From assembly GCF_026212465.1 (NCBI RefSeq), contig NC_080056.1, forward strand, positions 18,244,731-18,308,730: 64,000 nucleotides of DNA, read 5' to 3'. Under the pieces are notes generated by a model, which saw nothing but the letters and a program-made list of their open reading frames with translations, ran no database searches and had not been told where the DNA came from. Positions 46,833 through 63,495 of this stretch are shown here, one piece after another. The stretch comes from Amaranthus tricolor. Its lineage: Eukaryota > Streptophyta > Magnoliopsida > Caryophyllales > Amaranthaceae. Within the stretch, counting starts at the first letter, position 1; each line of letters begins with the position of its first letter. The position numbers and the translations under genes were made by a program.

Positions 46833-49800
46833 TGTTGTAACACCCGATGCTGGTGCCCTTATTGCTCCCACTACTGATAGCAATGATCATGTTTTTATTG
46901 AGACACAATGTTCAAGTTTACAACCTCACTTAAGGAGGAGAAAACGAAAAGGCTTTAGTATCTTTTACATGTTTCTTATTAAATATAGTAGTGGTTAATA
47001 TTTAGTAATATTATTTTATCTTTATAGAAAATCCTACATCTTCACAAGTATATGTTGTATGCCTGTATCAGATGCTTGTGTGGTGCTTCCTACTGTTGCT
47101 GCAAGAAATGAGCATGCTAATATTGCAACACAGCCTTCATGCTCTGATTCACCCTCTAAGAAGAGAAAAAAACAGGTTTTAGCTGGTTTTGTGAGTTTTT
47201 AAAATACAAAGCAGTACTAACATACTAATTAGTAAGAGCATTCTGCATTTTTAGAGCGCATGTGAAATAATGACCCGAATTCTGTTGTAGGCGAATACAT
47301 GGAACATATATTCATGGATATTTTATCGCTTTCATTATTCTGTGCTTTCACTGGACTTTAGACAATTTTGTGTGATTATACATGTCCATGCTTTGTCTAC
47401 CTGCTATGTTTGTTTTACTATTTTCCATTTGTAGAAACCGCAACAACTTTACGCGTTCCTGCTGTACATGTCGATGCTTGTTCACTCATTCCAAGCGTCG
47501 TTGAAAGTGATAACCTTGTTAACATAAGAACACAATCTACAACTTTAACTTCATAGAGACAGATGAGAAAACAAAAAAATTTTTAGCGTTGTTACATACT
47601 TTTTTCTACACATATTAGTAATTAATTAATAATTAGTAATAGAAATCTATCTTTGTAGAAATTCCCATGTCGTCACAAGTACATGATGTGTGTAACAACC
47701 CGAGATTTTAATAATGAAATTGTTTAATATTTTAGTAACTTTTAAAGATTTTACAATTATATTAAATTATTTCTGAATTAGTTTAATAAATTTCTTTCAT
47801 GCATTAATGTAAATGTTAACTTATATACATATTAAAAATATAGTTACGATTTCTTAAATAAAAAGGTTCGAATCAAAATGATTATTTATTAAAATGTGTG
47901 AGCCCACGAAGTGAGTCTCTTAGTTGGGTCTCGTAAGAAAATGAATCGAGATAAAAAAAATAATAAATAAATAAATAAATAAATAAACCTAATAATAAAT
48001 AAACGTAATAATAAGAATAGTAATAATAATGATAATAGCAATAACGAATATAAAACACGTGAAAACCCTAAATGCTCAAAGGAGCCGTCAATCCCTCCTT
48101 CTCTTCCTTCTCATTCTTTCTCTCTTCTCCCCCTTGCGCCACCAGAGAACAGTTGGCCACCACCAGCCGCTGCACAGCCCACAGAAACACCACCAAGCAT
48201 CCCCGACCTTCCTCCTCACTCCCACGTGCAGCCCAAAAGCAGGCGGCTGCAGTCACACGCCTCACAGCAGCAGGCGGCTGCGGGTTTGCTTCCCCATTTG
48301 GCTCTGCGCAGCCCCTTCTCCACCACCGTGTCTTGAGACACGCCACCATCACAAGAACCACCAACCTCTTGACCATTTTCTAGTTTCACCCATTGTAAGC
48401 CATCTCTCACTTTTCAAATTGATTAAATCACTCATTCTAATTAGAATCTACCATGTTTATGAGTTGTGTGTTGATTGTGTATTAGTCTCATTGAATTCTA
48501 GTATGGGTAATAGTTAAAAGAATCATCCTTGAACATGAAATGATTAGGGTTTTATTTAGAGATGTGATTACTAGTAGTGTGTGTGTGTTTGTATGCTACT
48601 TTGGTGGTGTGATGATTTATTCAATAATCTTATAAGTAGTTTTAAGACTTGGTTGATTATTGTTGTGGCAATTAGTAATATTTTTTTTTATTACAGTTGA
48701 CTATAGAAATTGTTTGGTTGTTAATTGGGAGTAGTAGTTGCTAATTGTTAGTGATTTAATTGTGAAAGTTACTAATACCTCAATAGGTTGTTATTGAAAT
48801 CATAAATACATAATTGTAATAAGCCATGAACATAGTGTCAACTATTAAGAATTATTAAAGTTACTTGTATGATGCCTTGATTTTAGTTCTTTGTAGCCTT
48901 GGAGAATATAATAAATAATATTGCGATATGATAACTTTAAGATTCGTCCTTGTCTTCATATTAGCACTACATCAACATTAAGTGTGAATCGTCGCTTTAT
49001 ATTAAGATGATGTGAACCGTTATAACTGAAAGTTAGTTGGTGTAAAAAGCAGTCGACATAATCCTTTTATTCTTTGCCGATGGAAAAACTTGTGTTATTT
49101 TGTTGAATTGACGATTATACTTGGTGTTGAATGAGATGCGTACGTGCTAGAAGTAATTGAAAACTTGTCGTGAATGGATGATAGTGGTTATTTTAGTTTC
49201 TAGCTGGTATGACAAAGTAGTTAAGAGAACTTATAAGTTCTATTCCTAACTTGTATAGGTTCCCAGTTTATAAGAGGAAAGTAGACCCTTAGTTGGGTGA
49301 TTTTTGTAACTTGTGGTCGTGCAGTGACGCTTGCAAGTACATACACGCAGTAATTTATTATCATGTTTATCGTTACAAGGTATTATCAATATTTCATGGT
49401 TATATACATCGTATTAGAATTATAGAGCACCAGAAAGTAAACTATGCTAGCATATAGTCATAATAGTGATATAGGCAAGTAGAATGAAAACATTAGGAGA
49501 CTATGAGAATAGATTTCTAAATAGTAGAGAATGCACCATGGTTGTGTGTGGTATCGAAGTGATTTCCTACTTATTAAGCCTTGATGTATGATTAGTTGGC
49601 GTGACTCAACTGGATTATGTCCTGTTGATTTAATAGTCCCCTAGGTGAGGTTCGACGGGACCACCGTAAGGGGGGTATGAGCATGCTTGGGTCACTGGGC
49701 GCCGGATGGCCGATACCGCCCCTTGACCGAGGTGATACCATGCGGGCCTTGCAAACCCCAATATGGTGGCCTCTTCACTGGTTTAGTACCCCAGTGTGTT

Positions 49801-49886
49801 AGTTTTTCCCGAAGGTAGGACCCGAGAGGGTTAGCTGGAGGGGGCATGAGCTCATACTTTGCCATGGGCGCCGGATGGCTGATAAC

Positions 49887-50157
49887 TGTAATACCCCAGA
49901 TTTAACTTGAAAAAGGATTGATAGACTACTCATATCAACAAGGTGCATCTTCTTTTCTAGGGAGCCCATTTGCTAAGAACTCCACAGTTAAGCGTGCTTG
50001 GTGGAGAGCAATCTTAGGATGGGTGACCTCTTGGGAAGTTTTCCCGGGTGCGCACGAGTGAGGCCAAAGTGCGCTGGAAAGACTTGTGTTGGTTTGTGGG
50101 GCTAGTCTACAGTCTCCAAGAGTAGTCACCAGCGGTCCAAGGGGTCGGGGTGTTACA
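49887..50157 (+). mobile_element. Cassandra solo LTR, target duplication ATAAC
   Basis: A single 271-bp LTR, TGTAATACCCC to GGGGTGTTACA, is flanked by ATAAC at 49882-49886 and 50158-50162. It has the same length and 5S-like content as the LTRs of the complete element at 32488, but lies in the opposite orientation. The first-copy sequence around 49697 shows the unoccupied version of the target. Confidence 0.95.
49978..50055 (+). ncRNA. 5S rRNA-like segment in the Cassandra solo LTR
   Basis: AACTCCACAGTTAAGCGTGC, AGGATGGG and GGTGACCTCTTGGGAAGT cover the A-box, intermediate and C-box parts of 5S rRNA. The C-box has one change from the copy at 32594 (CTCCTGGG to CTCTTGGG). Confidence 0.85.
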
Positions 50158-50842
50158 ATAACGCCCTTGGCCGTGTTACTATGCCATGAATAGAGAAAGG
50201 ATTCACTACCCTTCAATATATATTTCGAGAGATTAGTAGTTTGAAAGAGAAATTATGAGTAAATAGAGGTGTTTAAACAGATGAGTAGACTTGCTATTGC
50301 CATACTATATTGTTGTCTATAGTTTTGTTCAATGACTCTAATCGTTATAAGTTCATTGATTAATGACGTGTATCTGTTTGTTGTTGTTGCTCATGACTCT
50401 CTATGATATTCCTACTATGATACATTTGACTATGGTCATTATGTTGAGCAGCATGAGGATCATAGCTTGACATGACAGGTATAGGAGCTACTTTTGCTTT
50501 ACATTGGGGAAAAGAGCGGAGTACGATCGTAACAATTGTGTATAAGTTGTCTAATGCTTGTAGCATCTATAATACTTGTAAAGTTATCTTTTGCGATTGT
50601 ATAATTTCTTTTGTATGGAGCCATGTGACTCCTCGTATAATCCATAGATCTACTGCGTAGTTTTTGGATGTATAGTATGGAGAATATTTCTTTAATATCC
50701 GTCAGATCGATGCGTTAACACTGGAACCGCGATACTCGTTAGAGTTGATGATTTGTGAAGCCGACGATGATTCTTTCCGTCGTGACATATTCTTTTTGAA
50801 AGGCGTTAAAGGCCTTAGATTAGTTTAGTCATGCTAATCATT

Positions 50843-51211
<369 letters not shown>

Positions 51212-54200
51212 TTGACACATTCTCAGTTTTAACCGAGATGCTGCCGAAATTTCCACTCACTCACCTTTTTAATTAATCTTTAGTATTTATTCTAATTATG
51301 TTCCCTTTTCTTTTTTATGTAACACCCGAATTTCCTCCCTTCCTTCACGATTTTTGGTTTCGTGTAAGGGGTTGGAAATTCAGGGGTGTTACAATGTGTC
51401 TGTTGATGTTTCTGCGGTGCTTCTTACTGTTGATGCAAGCAATGATCCTGATTATTTTGCAAGACAGCCTTCATGTTCTGATCCACCCTTAAAAAAGAGA
51501 AAAGGAAAAGGTTTTTCGTGTGATCATTATGACCCAAGTTCAATTGTAGGCGATTGCATGGAACAAATATTACAGGGTATTTTCTCGGTTTCAGTGGCTT
51601 GTGCCTTGATTAAACTTTATACAAATTCCTCTGATTCTTCATGTTCATTTTTTACGTACATACCATGTTTGTTGTTATATTTCACGACCCTTTAATGTTA
51701 GACTTCTTTAATTACACTTGTAGATAAGAGTTTTCCTTTCTGTCCTGTAACTTTTACTGAACCAACATTCTATGCAGCGTGTGGTGCTAAACGTTTTGCA
51801 TATGAGACAAAATTGTATTGTGGTGATGGTGGCATTATTAAAATTGCTACGAATGAGTGTCCATCACAACTTATTTCTCTTTTCTTGAGTGATAGTGAAC
51901 TTGCAGTCCATTTAAGAAGTATTGTTGATTGTATAATATGTTTGCCTTTAGTTCACTTGGGGGATCTACAGATGCACGTACCTGTAAAGGTATTTACGTG
52001 TTTACGCTCCACGGACAGCTTTATCACTTTGTGCCTGATCTATTTCCTTGTGATGGTGAAAGACCTAAGTATTTGCAGTTGTATTTTTTTGATGGTCAAC
52101 TTGAAAAGGAACATCGATCAGGCATGTTTCCAGAGCTTAATCCTAACGTTGTCAATCTTTTGATGACGACAATGGATCGGAACCCATATGCCCACTTTTT
52201 CCGTGCTTTACGACAATTAGATATCAAGGAGAATACACGGGTTTCGTTGAACAAAAATCCTACATTATATCAGCCTGTCTACAGTGCGCCATCATCTAAA
52301 GAAGTCGCTGCAATTTTGATAGATGATTTTCCATCAAATGAATCAAGAAGTCCTTAAATTGTTGTCTGGGGTATGTTAGAAACTCCTCACCGTATTTATC
52401 ACCATTATGGATGTTATGATCCTTTGCAGCATCCGCTATTGTTTCCAAATGGAGATTGTGGATGGCACTAAGATTTACGAAATGAGTCTTATGGTCGTAG
52501 AAAATCGAGACAACATAACCATATCACAATCACTCCAACTTTGGCTCAAACTGTTGAGGAATTGCTTTTGGATGAAGCATCCAGTTAGTTTACATAAGAT
52601 TATTGATTAATAAAATTGATTTCTTTTTAATCATAGATTTACTTATATTATTGTATTTAAACTACAGTTGCTAAGGATGGCTTCAAATATCGTGAACAAA
52701 GGTTGTCGTGTCGCAAGTACCACACTTATAGGCTTTAGATTCGGCCGCATAATTACCTTATATGTGATGGTCGCCTATTCCAGCAATTTGTGATTGATAT
52801 GTATGTAAAGATTGAGAATAATCACCTCGAATTTGTTCGCCATAATCAAGCACAACTTCGGGATGAATTGTATCAAGGGCTTATGGATACGATGCACAGT
52901 AGGGAATCTTGTGCCGCAAATGTAGGTTGTCGTGTCATCTTACCTCCTTCGTTCATTGGTGGTCCACGAGACATGAAAAAGCGATATTTAAATACCATGG
53001 CCCTTGTTCAGAGGTATGGGAAACCTGATATATTTCTTACAATTACATGTAATGCAAATTGGATAGAGATTAAACAAGAACTTTCTAAAGGAGAGCATGC
53101 TCAAGATAGGCCGGATTTGGTTTCAAGGATTTTTCGTGTAAAATTGGTTATTTTGAAGAACATAATCTGGGGAAAAAAAATTTCTTTAGTGAAATTGCTG
53201 TAATAATACATGTCATTAATTCCAAAAGCGCGGCCTTCCTCATGCGCACTTTCTCATTATCTTAAAACCCAAGTCCAAGATTACGTAGCCGGAGCATTTC
53301 GATCGATTTGTATATGCAGAGATACCTCCATTGTCTTACTCATACTTGAGACGCCTTGTGTTACATCATATGATGCATGGTCCGTGTGGTAAATTCAATG
53401 CAGAATGTCCATATATGGTTATGCGTGAAGGAAAAAAATTCTGTAAGCATAAGTATCCGAGATCATTTACCACCTTCACAAAACACGGCAAGGATAGCTA
53501 TCCAACATATAGGAGACGAGCTACCGGTGAGTCTGTACGTATTTGTGGCATTGCGCTAGATAATCGCTGGGTTATTCCATATAACCCTTATCTTGTTGCG
53601 ACATTCGATTGCCATATAAATGTGGAAGTTTGCTCAACTATTAAAGCTGTGAAATACCTTTACAAATATGTATACAAAGGCTATGAAAAGATATCCGTTA
53701 GTATTAGTCATGAAGATGAAACGCATTCTGTTGATGAGGTTGAACGGTTTCTATCTGGAAGATGGGTTTCTCCACCTGAAGATGCTTGGAGGATTTTTGC
53801 GTTTGATCTTTATGACATGCAGCCTTTAGTCATGCCATTACAAGTTCATCTACCCAACAAGCAAAGTGTTTGTTTCAATGCTTCGGAAAATCTCGCACAT
53901 GTTGTACATAGTGAATCTAAAGCCAAGACTGTTTTGACAGAGTTTTTCTCATATAATGCATCACATCCTTTAGAGCCAAAGTATTGTTTCCTAGAAATTT
54001 ATGGAGCACCATGTTTAGCATGCACAAAGTAAGTCTTGGAACAAAAGAAAGCGTAGCAAGGTAATTGGTAGACTTGCTTTTGTCGCACCTTCAGAAGGCG
54101 AACGCTACTATCTACGCTTATTGTTAACATGCGTTGTTGGGCTATGTTCTTTTGATGATCTTCTTACGGTCAACAATAAGTTGTGTTCAACATTTCATGA

Positions 54201-55989
54201 AGCCACATTAAAACGAGGATTGGTTGAACCAGATGACTTAATCGAACAATGCTTGGATGAAGCCATTGAAGTACAAATGCTCCATGCTTTACCCCGCCTT
54301 TTTTCTATGGTCCTTATTTTTCTTGAACGGATGAACCCTGTTCAATTATGGGATCGTTAATACCCTTATTTCTCAGAGGACTATGCATGCAAGCATCCTA
54401 ATGAACCTCAAAAGGTCTTAGCACTAACGGCTCGAGCCTTTGAGGCTTTCTTAGAGAACGTGGGTAAGAGTCTTACTCATTATGGGTTGCAGCATCTTTA
54501 CAAAGATATAGATGTGCCATTTCACCAAACACGGGATATTGCTAATGCTTTAGATGCCCCTATTCCATCATCTTGTTTGGAAGCCAGGTCATTGTTAACC
54601 TGTGAGCAGCGTGCAGCATACAAGTGCATTATCGCACATGTAAAACAAGGAAAACCTGGGTCATTTTTCATTGATGGGCCAAGTGCAACTGGGAAAACAT
54701 TTTTGTATAATGCCTTATATGCAAAAGTACGCTTGCTTAACAAGATAGTCCTTCCCACTACGACTTCGGGTATTGCAGCTTTAAACATGTCCACTGGTCG
54801 CACTGCACACTCGAGATTTAAGATTCCAAATGATTGTGGAGATTGCTTATCATGCAATGTTGGCAGACAATCAAGTCTTGCTGCACTTATTAAAGAAGCT
54901 TCGTTTATCATGTGCGATTAAGCCTCCATGGCTCGAGGAGAAAACATTGAAGCACTGAATTTGCTTTTTAAGGGATTTGTTTCGGCAAAATTGTTGTTTT
55001 AGGGGGCAACTTTCGACAAACTATTCCTGTTGTTCCTAAGAAAACACAACAAGAAGTAAATGAATACAACTTAGTTTGTTCACCATTGTGGCCTTTGTTT
55101 ACTTGCTTGCAGCTTACTGAAAATATATGTGCTCGTGATGATCCAGTATTTTCAGAGTTCTTGCTTGCTCTTGGTAATGGAGCTTTGCAAATTGAGGAAA
55201 CTGCACGAATCACAGTTCCATCTGCTCTTAGCTTGCGATGTGGAGCCTCCCCTGCTTGTATGGATGATTTGCTGAAACAAATTTATCCTACTATATCCAG
55301 TACATGTGCGAATCCGGAGATGTTTGCAGAAAGAGCGATATGCATCCCAAGGAATAAAGATGTGGATCTTATTAACTCACTGCTTTTTGTAAAGTTCTGT
55401 GGAGTTGATTGTTAGTATAAAAGCTTTGATAGTATTATTGATGATGATTCCGAAATCTATCCAAAAGAATTCCTGAATACACTTTGTCCTGGAGGAATGA
55501 ATCCACATAATTTGGTTCTCAAGCTAAATTGCCCAGTAATTCTGTTACGAAACCTTAATCCATCAAGTGGATTGTGCAATGAAACACGCCTTATTTGTGG
55601 ATAATTTATGCATAATCTAATACAGTGTGAAATTTCTACTGGTTTTTCAAAGGGCGAGCATGTTTTACTGCCACGTATCACTCTTAGGGCACCTAGGTCA
55701 TCCGGCTACCCATTTCATTTCTTGTGAGTGCAGTTTCCAATTAAGTTGTGCTTCACTATGACTATTAATAAGTCGCAAGGGCAGACTCTTCAAGAAGTTG
55801 GTGTATATATTCAAAAACCATGCGTCTCACATGGTCAACTATATATTGGTCTTTCAAGGGCTAGCAAATCAAGCAAAACATGGTTGCTTGATGAAAACTC
55901 ACAACAAGATTGTAGTGAATCACTATGTACTACAAATGTTGTTTCATATCAATTATTACAAAAAGATGGAATTATATAGCAACCAAACT

Positions 55990-57425
55990 TTAGGTATGAG
56001 CATACTGTGTGATACACAGATTTCATTATTATTTTTACTTGTAGCTTTTATTTCCACATTTAATAACATATCAATGCTTTTAACTTTTTTATAGGATATC
56101 AAATTCGAGCATGTGATGATTTTTATTCTTTTATGCTTTGTTATTGAAGTAAATAGCAAGGTAAGTTTTATATTTATAATTTATGCATTAATGAAAGAAA
56201 ACATACTGATCTGTTGTGCATTTTTTATGGCTTCCTTATAGTATTTGAGGCTTTTGGGGAAACTTGCTAGCAATACCAGGGTAGAATGATATCTTAAATC
56301 AAAGTAAACGCTAGAATGGTTACTACAATTGAAAATCATTTAGAAGAGGGAGAGTTAAGAGAGTCACACTTCCACAGGATAGCGAAGGTGAGCAAGAAGA
56401 TACTCATATGTGAATTATGATTCTGATAATAAGGATGATGCAGTATTTCATGAAGCTGTTAATCATTGTGTTCAAATGTCAGGGAAAGTGCTTATTTGAG
56501 AGGAAGAAAAGCAAGGTCTTAAACCGCATACTACATTATTATACTTAAGCTTTATTGATGCTTGATTGTTTTGTTTCAGTTTACACATGCACTAAAAAAT
56601 CTGTGAACCGCAACTTCTTTCTCATTAATGAAGAAGGTAAAAGTAGAAATAAGTTCACTGATCTGTTGAATATAAGACACTTCTTAAAGACTAATGCCTG
56701 GTATTAGAATATCATACTGTTGAATATGGAATTCTTTATATTCATTGTATAGTTCGAGAATCTACTTAACAAAAATAATATACGATCCACATTTAAGTTA
56801 TTAATTTTAGTTGTTTGTTGAATATACAATATGATTAGTCGTTCGTTTAATGCGTTCTTCAGATTGAGAATTAGTTATATGAAACTGTAAATAATCATTT
56901 TGATTTTTAATGTGATATTTTATCAATTGTGAATTTATAGATATATGAACTCATAAATGAACCAATCTAAGTAATTACTTTTAGATTTTCGCTTTATTTG
57001 TTAACAAATTTAGTTGTTCGGTAAATATATGATTTGTGATTTTAACATTATGATTTGATAAATGAGTATGTTTCCCTGTATTTAGGTAGTAATAATACTA
57101 AATAAATAGAAGATAGGACTAAACATACTCGGTATTATTAAAATGCAGTTGGAATTAATGAAGGAAAAATAAGTTCACAAATATCTAAAATAGTGAAATA
57201 AAATCTGACATAATAAGTTCACAAAACACACACACACAGTTTACAAGAGCTATAGTTATGCTAAATTCTATTTTGTATGTGTAAACAGTATACAAGGACA
57301 CTAAAATCTGATTTTATTGCTTCACCAAATCTTCTCTTTAGATACAAGATGCTTTTAATCATTGTGTTGTTGGATCATTTATTGAAATCCCTTATTTTTC
57401 TAATTTTTGCTTTCATGCAAACCAT
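55990..57425. other. AT-rich spacer between Helitron genes
   Basis: No domain-bearing frame was found. It is probably the 3' region of the helicase gene and the upstream region of the RPA-like gene. Confidence 0.4.
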
Positions 57426-58722
57426 CACAACTATGAAAGGAAAATACACAACATTCAATGAGGTATCAGATAAAGCTAACCTCCTAAGATCAAGGTAAAA
57501 GTAATAGAAAAATCTAGGCCTTTTTAATCATTAGGCAAGAAAAAATACCAGCGCCTTCTATTCCAAGATGAAAATGTATGTTTTTTATTATGCCTTTTGC
57601 ATTTCAGAAAACATAAAGCTTTAGATACGTCCTACGTAATGCTTTTATTTTCTTATTGAAAGGGCGAGTTGATGAAGGCCACCTTATTCGACGATGATAT
57701 CGAAGCTTATGCAGACCTAATCCAACAAGACAATGAGTACTTTATATCGAATCCCACGATACGGAGTGTAGAAGAAAAGTATCGTTCAAGTTCAGGAGAA
57801 TTCCAAATGCCCTTTGATAGCCGTACTACCATTCAATCCACTGGTTCTGAATCGCACAAGTCTAGCCCAAGCTACTATACAATTGCGACAATTCCTCGCA
57901 CATATGGACTTTATGATAGGATTGGTATGCATATCATCTATGTTTGTTTCTAGAATGATCATTAAACTGCTTATATGATAAAGTGCCTTTTGTTTCACTT
58001 ATGTATGCAAATTGACTTATATACCAATTCTTTGCTTTTTAGATACCATAGGCGTTGTTCTATTTGTTGAAGATACTCAAATTGTTAATGAAGCCTATGA
58101 TCAAAAGCATACAGTTGCTGAAATTATAACTATAGATCATATGTACTGATATGTCATATGTAACCTTGCTATCACTTTTTGAAATCGCTGTTTTTTCCGA
58201 TTATTTTGCGCCGATGCTTTTGGTTACTCTAATTTACTACATATTGTAGTTCAAATCAGTCTTTGACAATTTCAGCTTGGAATGATTTGTCTGAGTTCTT
58301 GAAGGAAAAGCCCACTGCATTTTCTGTTTACGGTTTTACTTCTCTACGCGTGACATCACATAGAGGTATAAACTAAATATTTATTATAATACACATGTTA
58401 TTTGGCCATACCAACACTTGCTCCTTTATTTACTTAATAATACTTCATTTTTATGCCTATTAGGTTTTGGATTATTGACCACCATGTCATCAACAATCAT
58501 AACAGCTCCGACTGGTGAAAGAGCAGATCTACTAAGACAATGGTGCATCTCTTAAGAAAAAATAGATTACCTCACTTTTTCTCCTAATATACCCTTATAT
58601 GTTTTACAGAATAGCAAATGTTTTTTGTTCATGTAGGATCTCATCTCATGTAGACTTGCTTCGTGACCGCAAAGGAAAACTTTTAGAGAGTCGCAGTTCA
58701 TCGACAAAGTATTTAATTACAA

Positions 58723-61700
58723 CAATTTGTTCCTTCTTTTAAACATAATCTTTTATCTGTAGGACAATTACTTGACAACAATAATCTTATTGCTAAATTT
58801 ACTAATCATTCTTGTATTTTTCAGGACCTTAAAACTCATGAGGTCAAAGCCACTGCTCTGAGAACATCAGGCTTATACCTTTTATGCTCTTCATCTCATG
58901 ATTCCCTTAATAATTTCGTTGTTAATTCAGCATGTTCTTCTTCTAGTCTTGATTTACTTCATGCCAGATTAGGCCATGTTTCTTTTTCTACTATGAAACA
59001 TATTCCTCATGTAACAATCAATAATAATAAAGAGCATTTTGATTGTGAATCTTGCATTTTAGGCAAACATCATAAGTTTCCTTTTCCTATTTCGTCTTCT
59101 CATGCTACTGCCCCTTTTGCTCTTATTCATATTGATCTTTGGGGTCCATATAGATCACCCTCTTTATCAGGAGCCACATATTTTCTTACTATTCTTGATG
59201 ATTATTCTAAAACTACTTGGACACATTTAATTCACGATAAACAGCAAGTTTTTCATATTATATCTAACTTTCTTTCTTATGTTTCAAATCAATTTAACAC
59301 CACTGTTAAAGTTATAAGAAGTGATAATGGCACTGAAATTTTTCAACAAGCTTGCTGTTCTCTTTTTGCTTCACAAGGCATTATACACCAAAGGAGTCTC
59401 CCTGGTTTACCTCAACAAAATGGTAGGGTTGAGAGGAAACACAGGCACCTTTTAGACATTGCTAGAACTTTAAGATTTCATGCTGGTTTACCCATTAAAT
59501 TTTGGGGTGATTGTTTATTAACTGCCACATATCTTATAAATCTCATGCCCACCCCTGTCTTAAATTGGAAAACTCCTTATGAATTACTCATGAACAAACC
59601 TGTTGTTTTTGATCATCTCAAAGTCTTTGGTTCTTTATGTTATCCTGCTCACAAGACTAATGACAAATTTGCTCCTACAGCTAAAAGATGCATTTTTCTT
59701 GGATATCCCTATGCTCAAAAGGGATACAAATTGTATGATTTGGATCAACACAAAATTATTCTTAGTAGAGATGTTATTTTTCAAGAACACATTTTCCCCT
59801 ATAAACAACAAACTTCATCTAATTCTCATTTTAACCAAACTGAACCCATTTTTCCTTCATCAGAACCTTCTGATGACATTTGTTTTCAACAAACTTCTTC
59901 TATTAATCCTTCTTTGACTACTTCTTCCAATTCTCATCAAACCATTACACTTTCTTCTAATTTTGGTACTGATTAGCATCATAATTTCCTTTCCTCTACT
60001 GATCATTCTCCTATTCTTCCCAAACCAAGAAGATCTTCCAGAATCCCAACCTTCCCTTCTAAATATCAAGATTTTGTTACAAATATTCCTAACATCAAAC
60101 CTTTAACCACTCCACAGGATCACTCTTCCCCTTCTTCTTTATCTTTTAGTGTTCATACTGAACCTTCTCTTCAACACATGACCTCTGCTGACTTAGATAG
60201 TCTTTCTTCCATGCTATCTATCTATGAGCCTACCTCTTATAATAAGGCTAAAGATGACCCTAGATGGGTTACAGCCATGAACAAAGAACTTGAAGCCTTG
60301 GAAACTAATCACACTTGGGTCTTAACTACTTTACCTCCAGGTAAGAAACCTATTGGTTGCAAATGGGTTTACAAAATTAAATTTCAACCTAATGGCAATA
60401 TTGAAAGATGCAAGGCTAGATTAGTGGCTAGGGGTGATAAGCAGGTAAAAGGAAAAGACTATAAATACACTTTTAGTCCTGTTGCACGGTTCACCACTGT
60501 AAGAACTATCATTGCCATAGCCGCTGCTAAACACTGGAGCATTCAACAAATTGATATCAATAATGCTTTTTTACATGGCTACATATCAGAGGACATTTAT
60601 ATGACTCCTCCTCAAGGATATTCCAAAGCTCTTCCTGGTCAGGTATGTAAACTTAAACGATCTTTATATGGCCTTAAACAGGCTTCCAGACAATGGAATA
60701 TTGAACTTAAAAAGTTCTTACTTCATTCTCTGGGTTTTATTCAATCCAAACAAGATTTTTCTATGTTTACTAAAAAGGATGGAATTGATTTTACAGTTAT
60801 TGTGGCTTATGTTGATGATCTTTTGATTTCTGGTTCTAATCACTTAATAATTTCTCATATTAAATCCCAACTCCACCAAGCCTTTACTATCAAGGACTTA
60901 GGTGATTTAAAATTTTTCCTTGGCATTGAGGTTCATAGAACTTCAGCAGGGATTCTCTTGAATCAAAGAAAATATATTCTTGATTTGCTACAGGACACAA
61001 GAATGGAAAATTGCAAAATTTCTCCTTTTCCATTACCCAAAGGTCTCAAACTCAGTACTTTGACCGGTGATTTGTTGGCTAATCCTGAGTCATACAGAAG
61101 ACTCATTGGGAAACTTCTATATTTGAACATGACTAGGCCAGATATTTCTTACTCTGTCCAGCAACTTAGCCAATTTTTGAGTGCTCCCAGGGCTCCCCAT
61201 TTTGCAGCTGCTTTACATGTGATGAAGTACCTGAAGGGCTCTCTTAATACAGGGTTATTCTACAGTTCTAACATTGAATTTCAACTGCAAGCTTATAGTG
61301 ATGCTGATTGGGGAACTTGTGCTTATTCTGGCAAATCTCTCACAGGCTATTGTGTTTTCCTTGGTTCATCTCTGATCTCCTGGAAGACTAAGAAACAAAA
61401 AGTCACTTCCAAAAGTTCCACAGAAGCTGAGTATAGATCTATGAGTCAAACTACCAGTGAAATAGTATGGTTAGAAGGATTGCTACAAGATCTGGACATA
61501 TTAGTTCCAAGACCAATATCTCTCTTTTGTGACAACAAATCAGCCCAATATATTGCAGAGAATGAAGTCTTTCTGGAAAGAACCAAGCATCTCAAACTTG
61601 ATTGTCATTACATCAGGGATCACATTGTATCTGCTTTTATATCTCTTTCTCATATCAATTCTTCTCTTCAACTGGCTGATTTGATGACCAAACCATTACG

Positions 61701-61767
61701 GGCTGCTCAACATAACTTTCTTTGTTCCAAGATTGGCCTTCTTCACTATCCCTCATGTCCATCTTGA
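58723..61767 (+). pseudogene. Ty1/copia pol, 5'-truncated, one internal stop
   Basis: One frame runs from about 58723 to 61767 with a single TAG at 59974-59976. It begins after the protease (FVPSFKHNLLSVGQLLDNN). The gag-pre-integrase region has LHARLGHVS, with CESCILGKHHKF behind it. Integrase shows IHIDLWGPY, VIRSDNGTEIF and QQNGRVERKHRH (the D, D, E positions). Reverse transcriptase shows WVYKIKFQPNG, DINNAFLHGYI, SLYGLKQASRQW and YVDDLLISG. RNase H shows SDADWGTC, SSTEAEYRSM and TKHLKLDCHYIRD. All catalytic motifs look intact. Missing are the 5' LTR, gag and protease. It inserted in an RPA intron or exon edge, and the loss came later. Confidence 0.92.
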
Positions 61768-61773
61768 AGGGGG

Positions 61774-62973
<1,200 letters not shown>

Positions 62974-63495
62974 GATAATACTGGAACTATTAATCTCACG
63001 GCTTTTAACGACAACGTTGCACGGCTATTTCAAAGAACAATCAGCGAACTTTATGCTCCGGACACTTCTGTAAGTTACTGCGTCAATCCCTCTAATATAA
63101 CAAATAGTACAGTTTCAATGAGCTATCTCTTTATACAACAAGAACAGATCACGTCTTTTGAAGAAACCGCAGAAGTACTTAGAACTACTCCTATCTACAT
63201 TGAACGTGGACCTACTACGGCGTTGGCAAAGAAAGGTAATCTGAAATGGGTGTTGAAGTCAATCTCACTTAAACAAGTGACCATACAGGAAGCAAAAAAC
63301 AAGGAAATCCTGCTGCCAAATAACCCATCAACAGGTGTTGTGTTATCAACTGGAAAAGAAGAGCAGTTGTGTACTCCCCACCAGAAAAAAGTGAAAGTTC
63401 TCATTTGGTATCCACTCCAGCTACGAAAAGGCATCCCACCTAACAGTGAACTATCAACCTCTGAGTCCGTGCTGCCTGCTCAATCTAAAAAATAG

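Noticed and set aside
48029..48517. Proline/serine-rich 162-codon frame with overlapping antisense frames
   Set aside because: It lies inside a 3.7 kb LTR, has no domain, and open frames occur on both strands there, as expected from a local GC-rich stretch.
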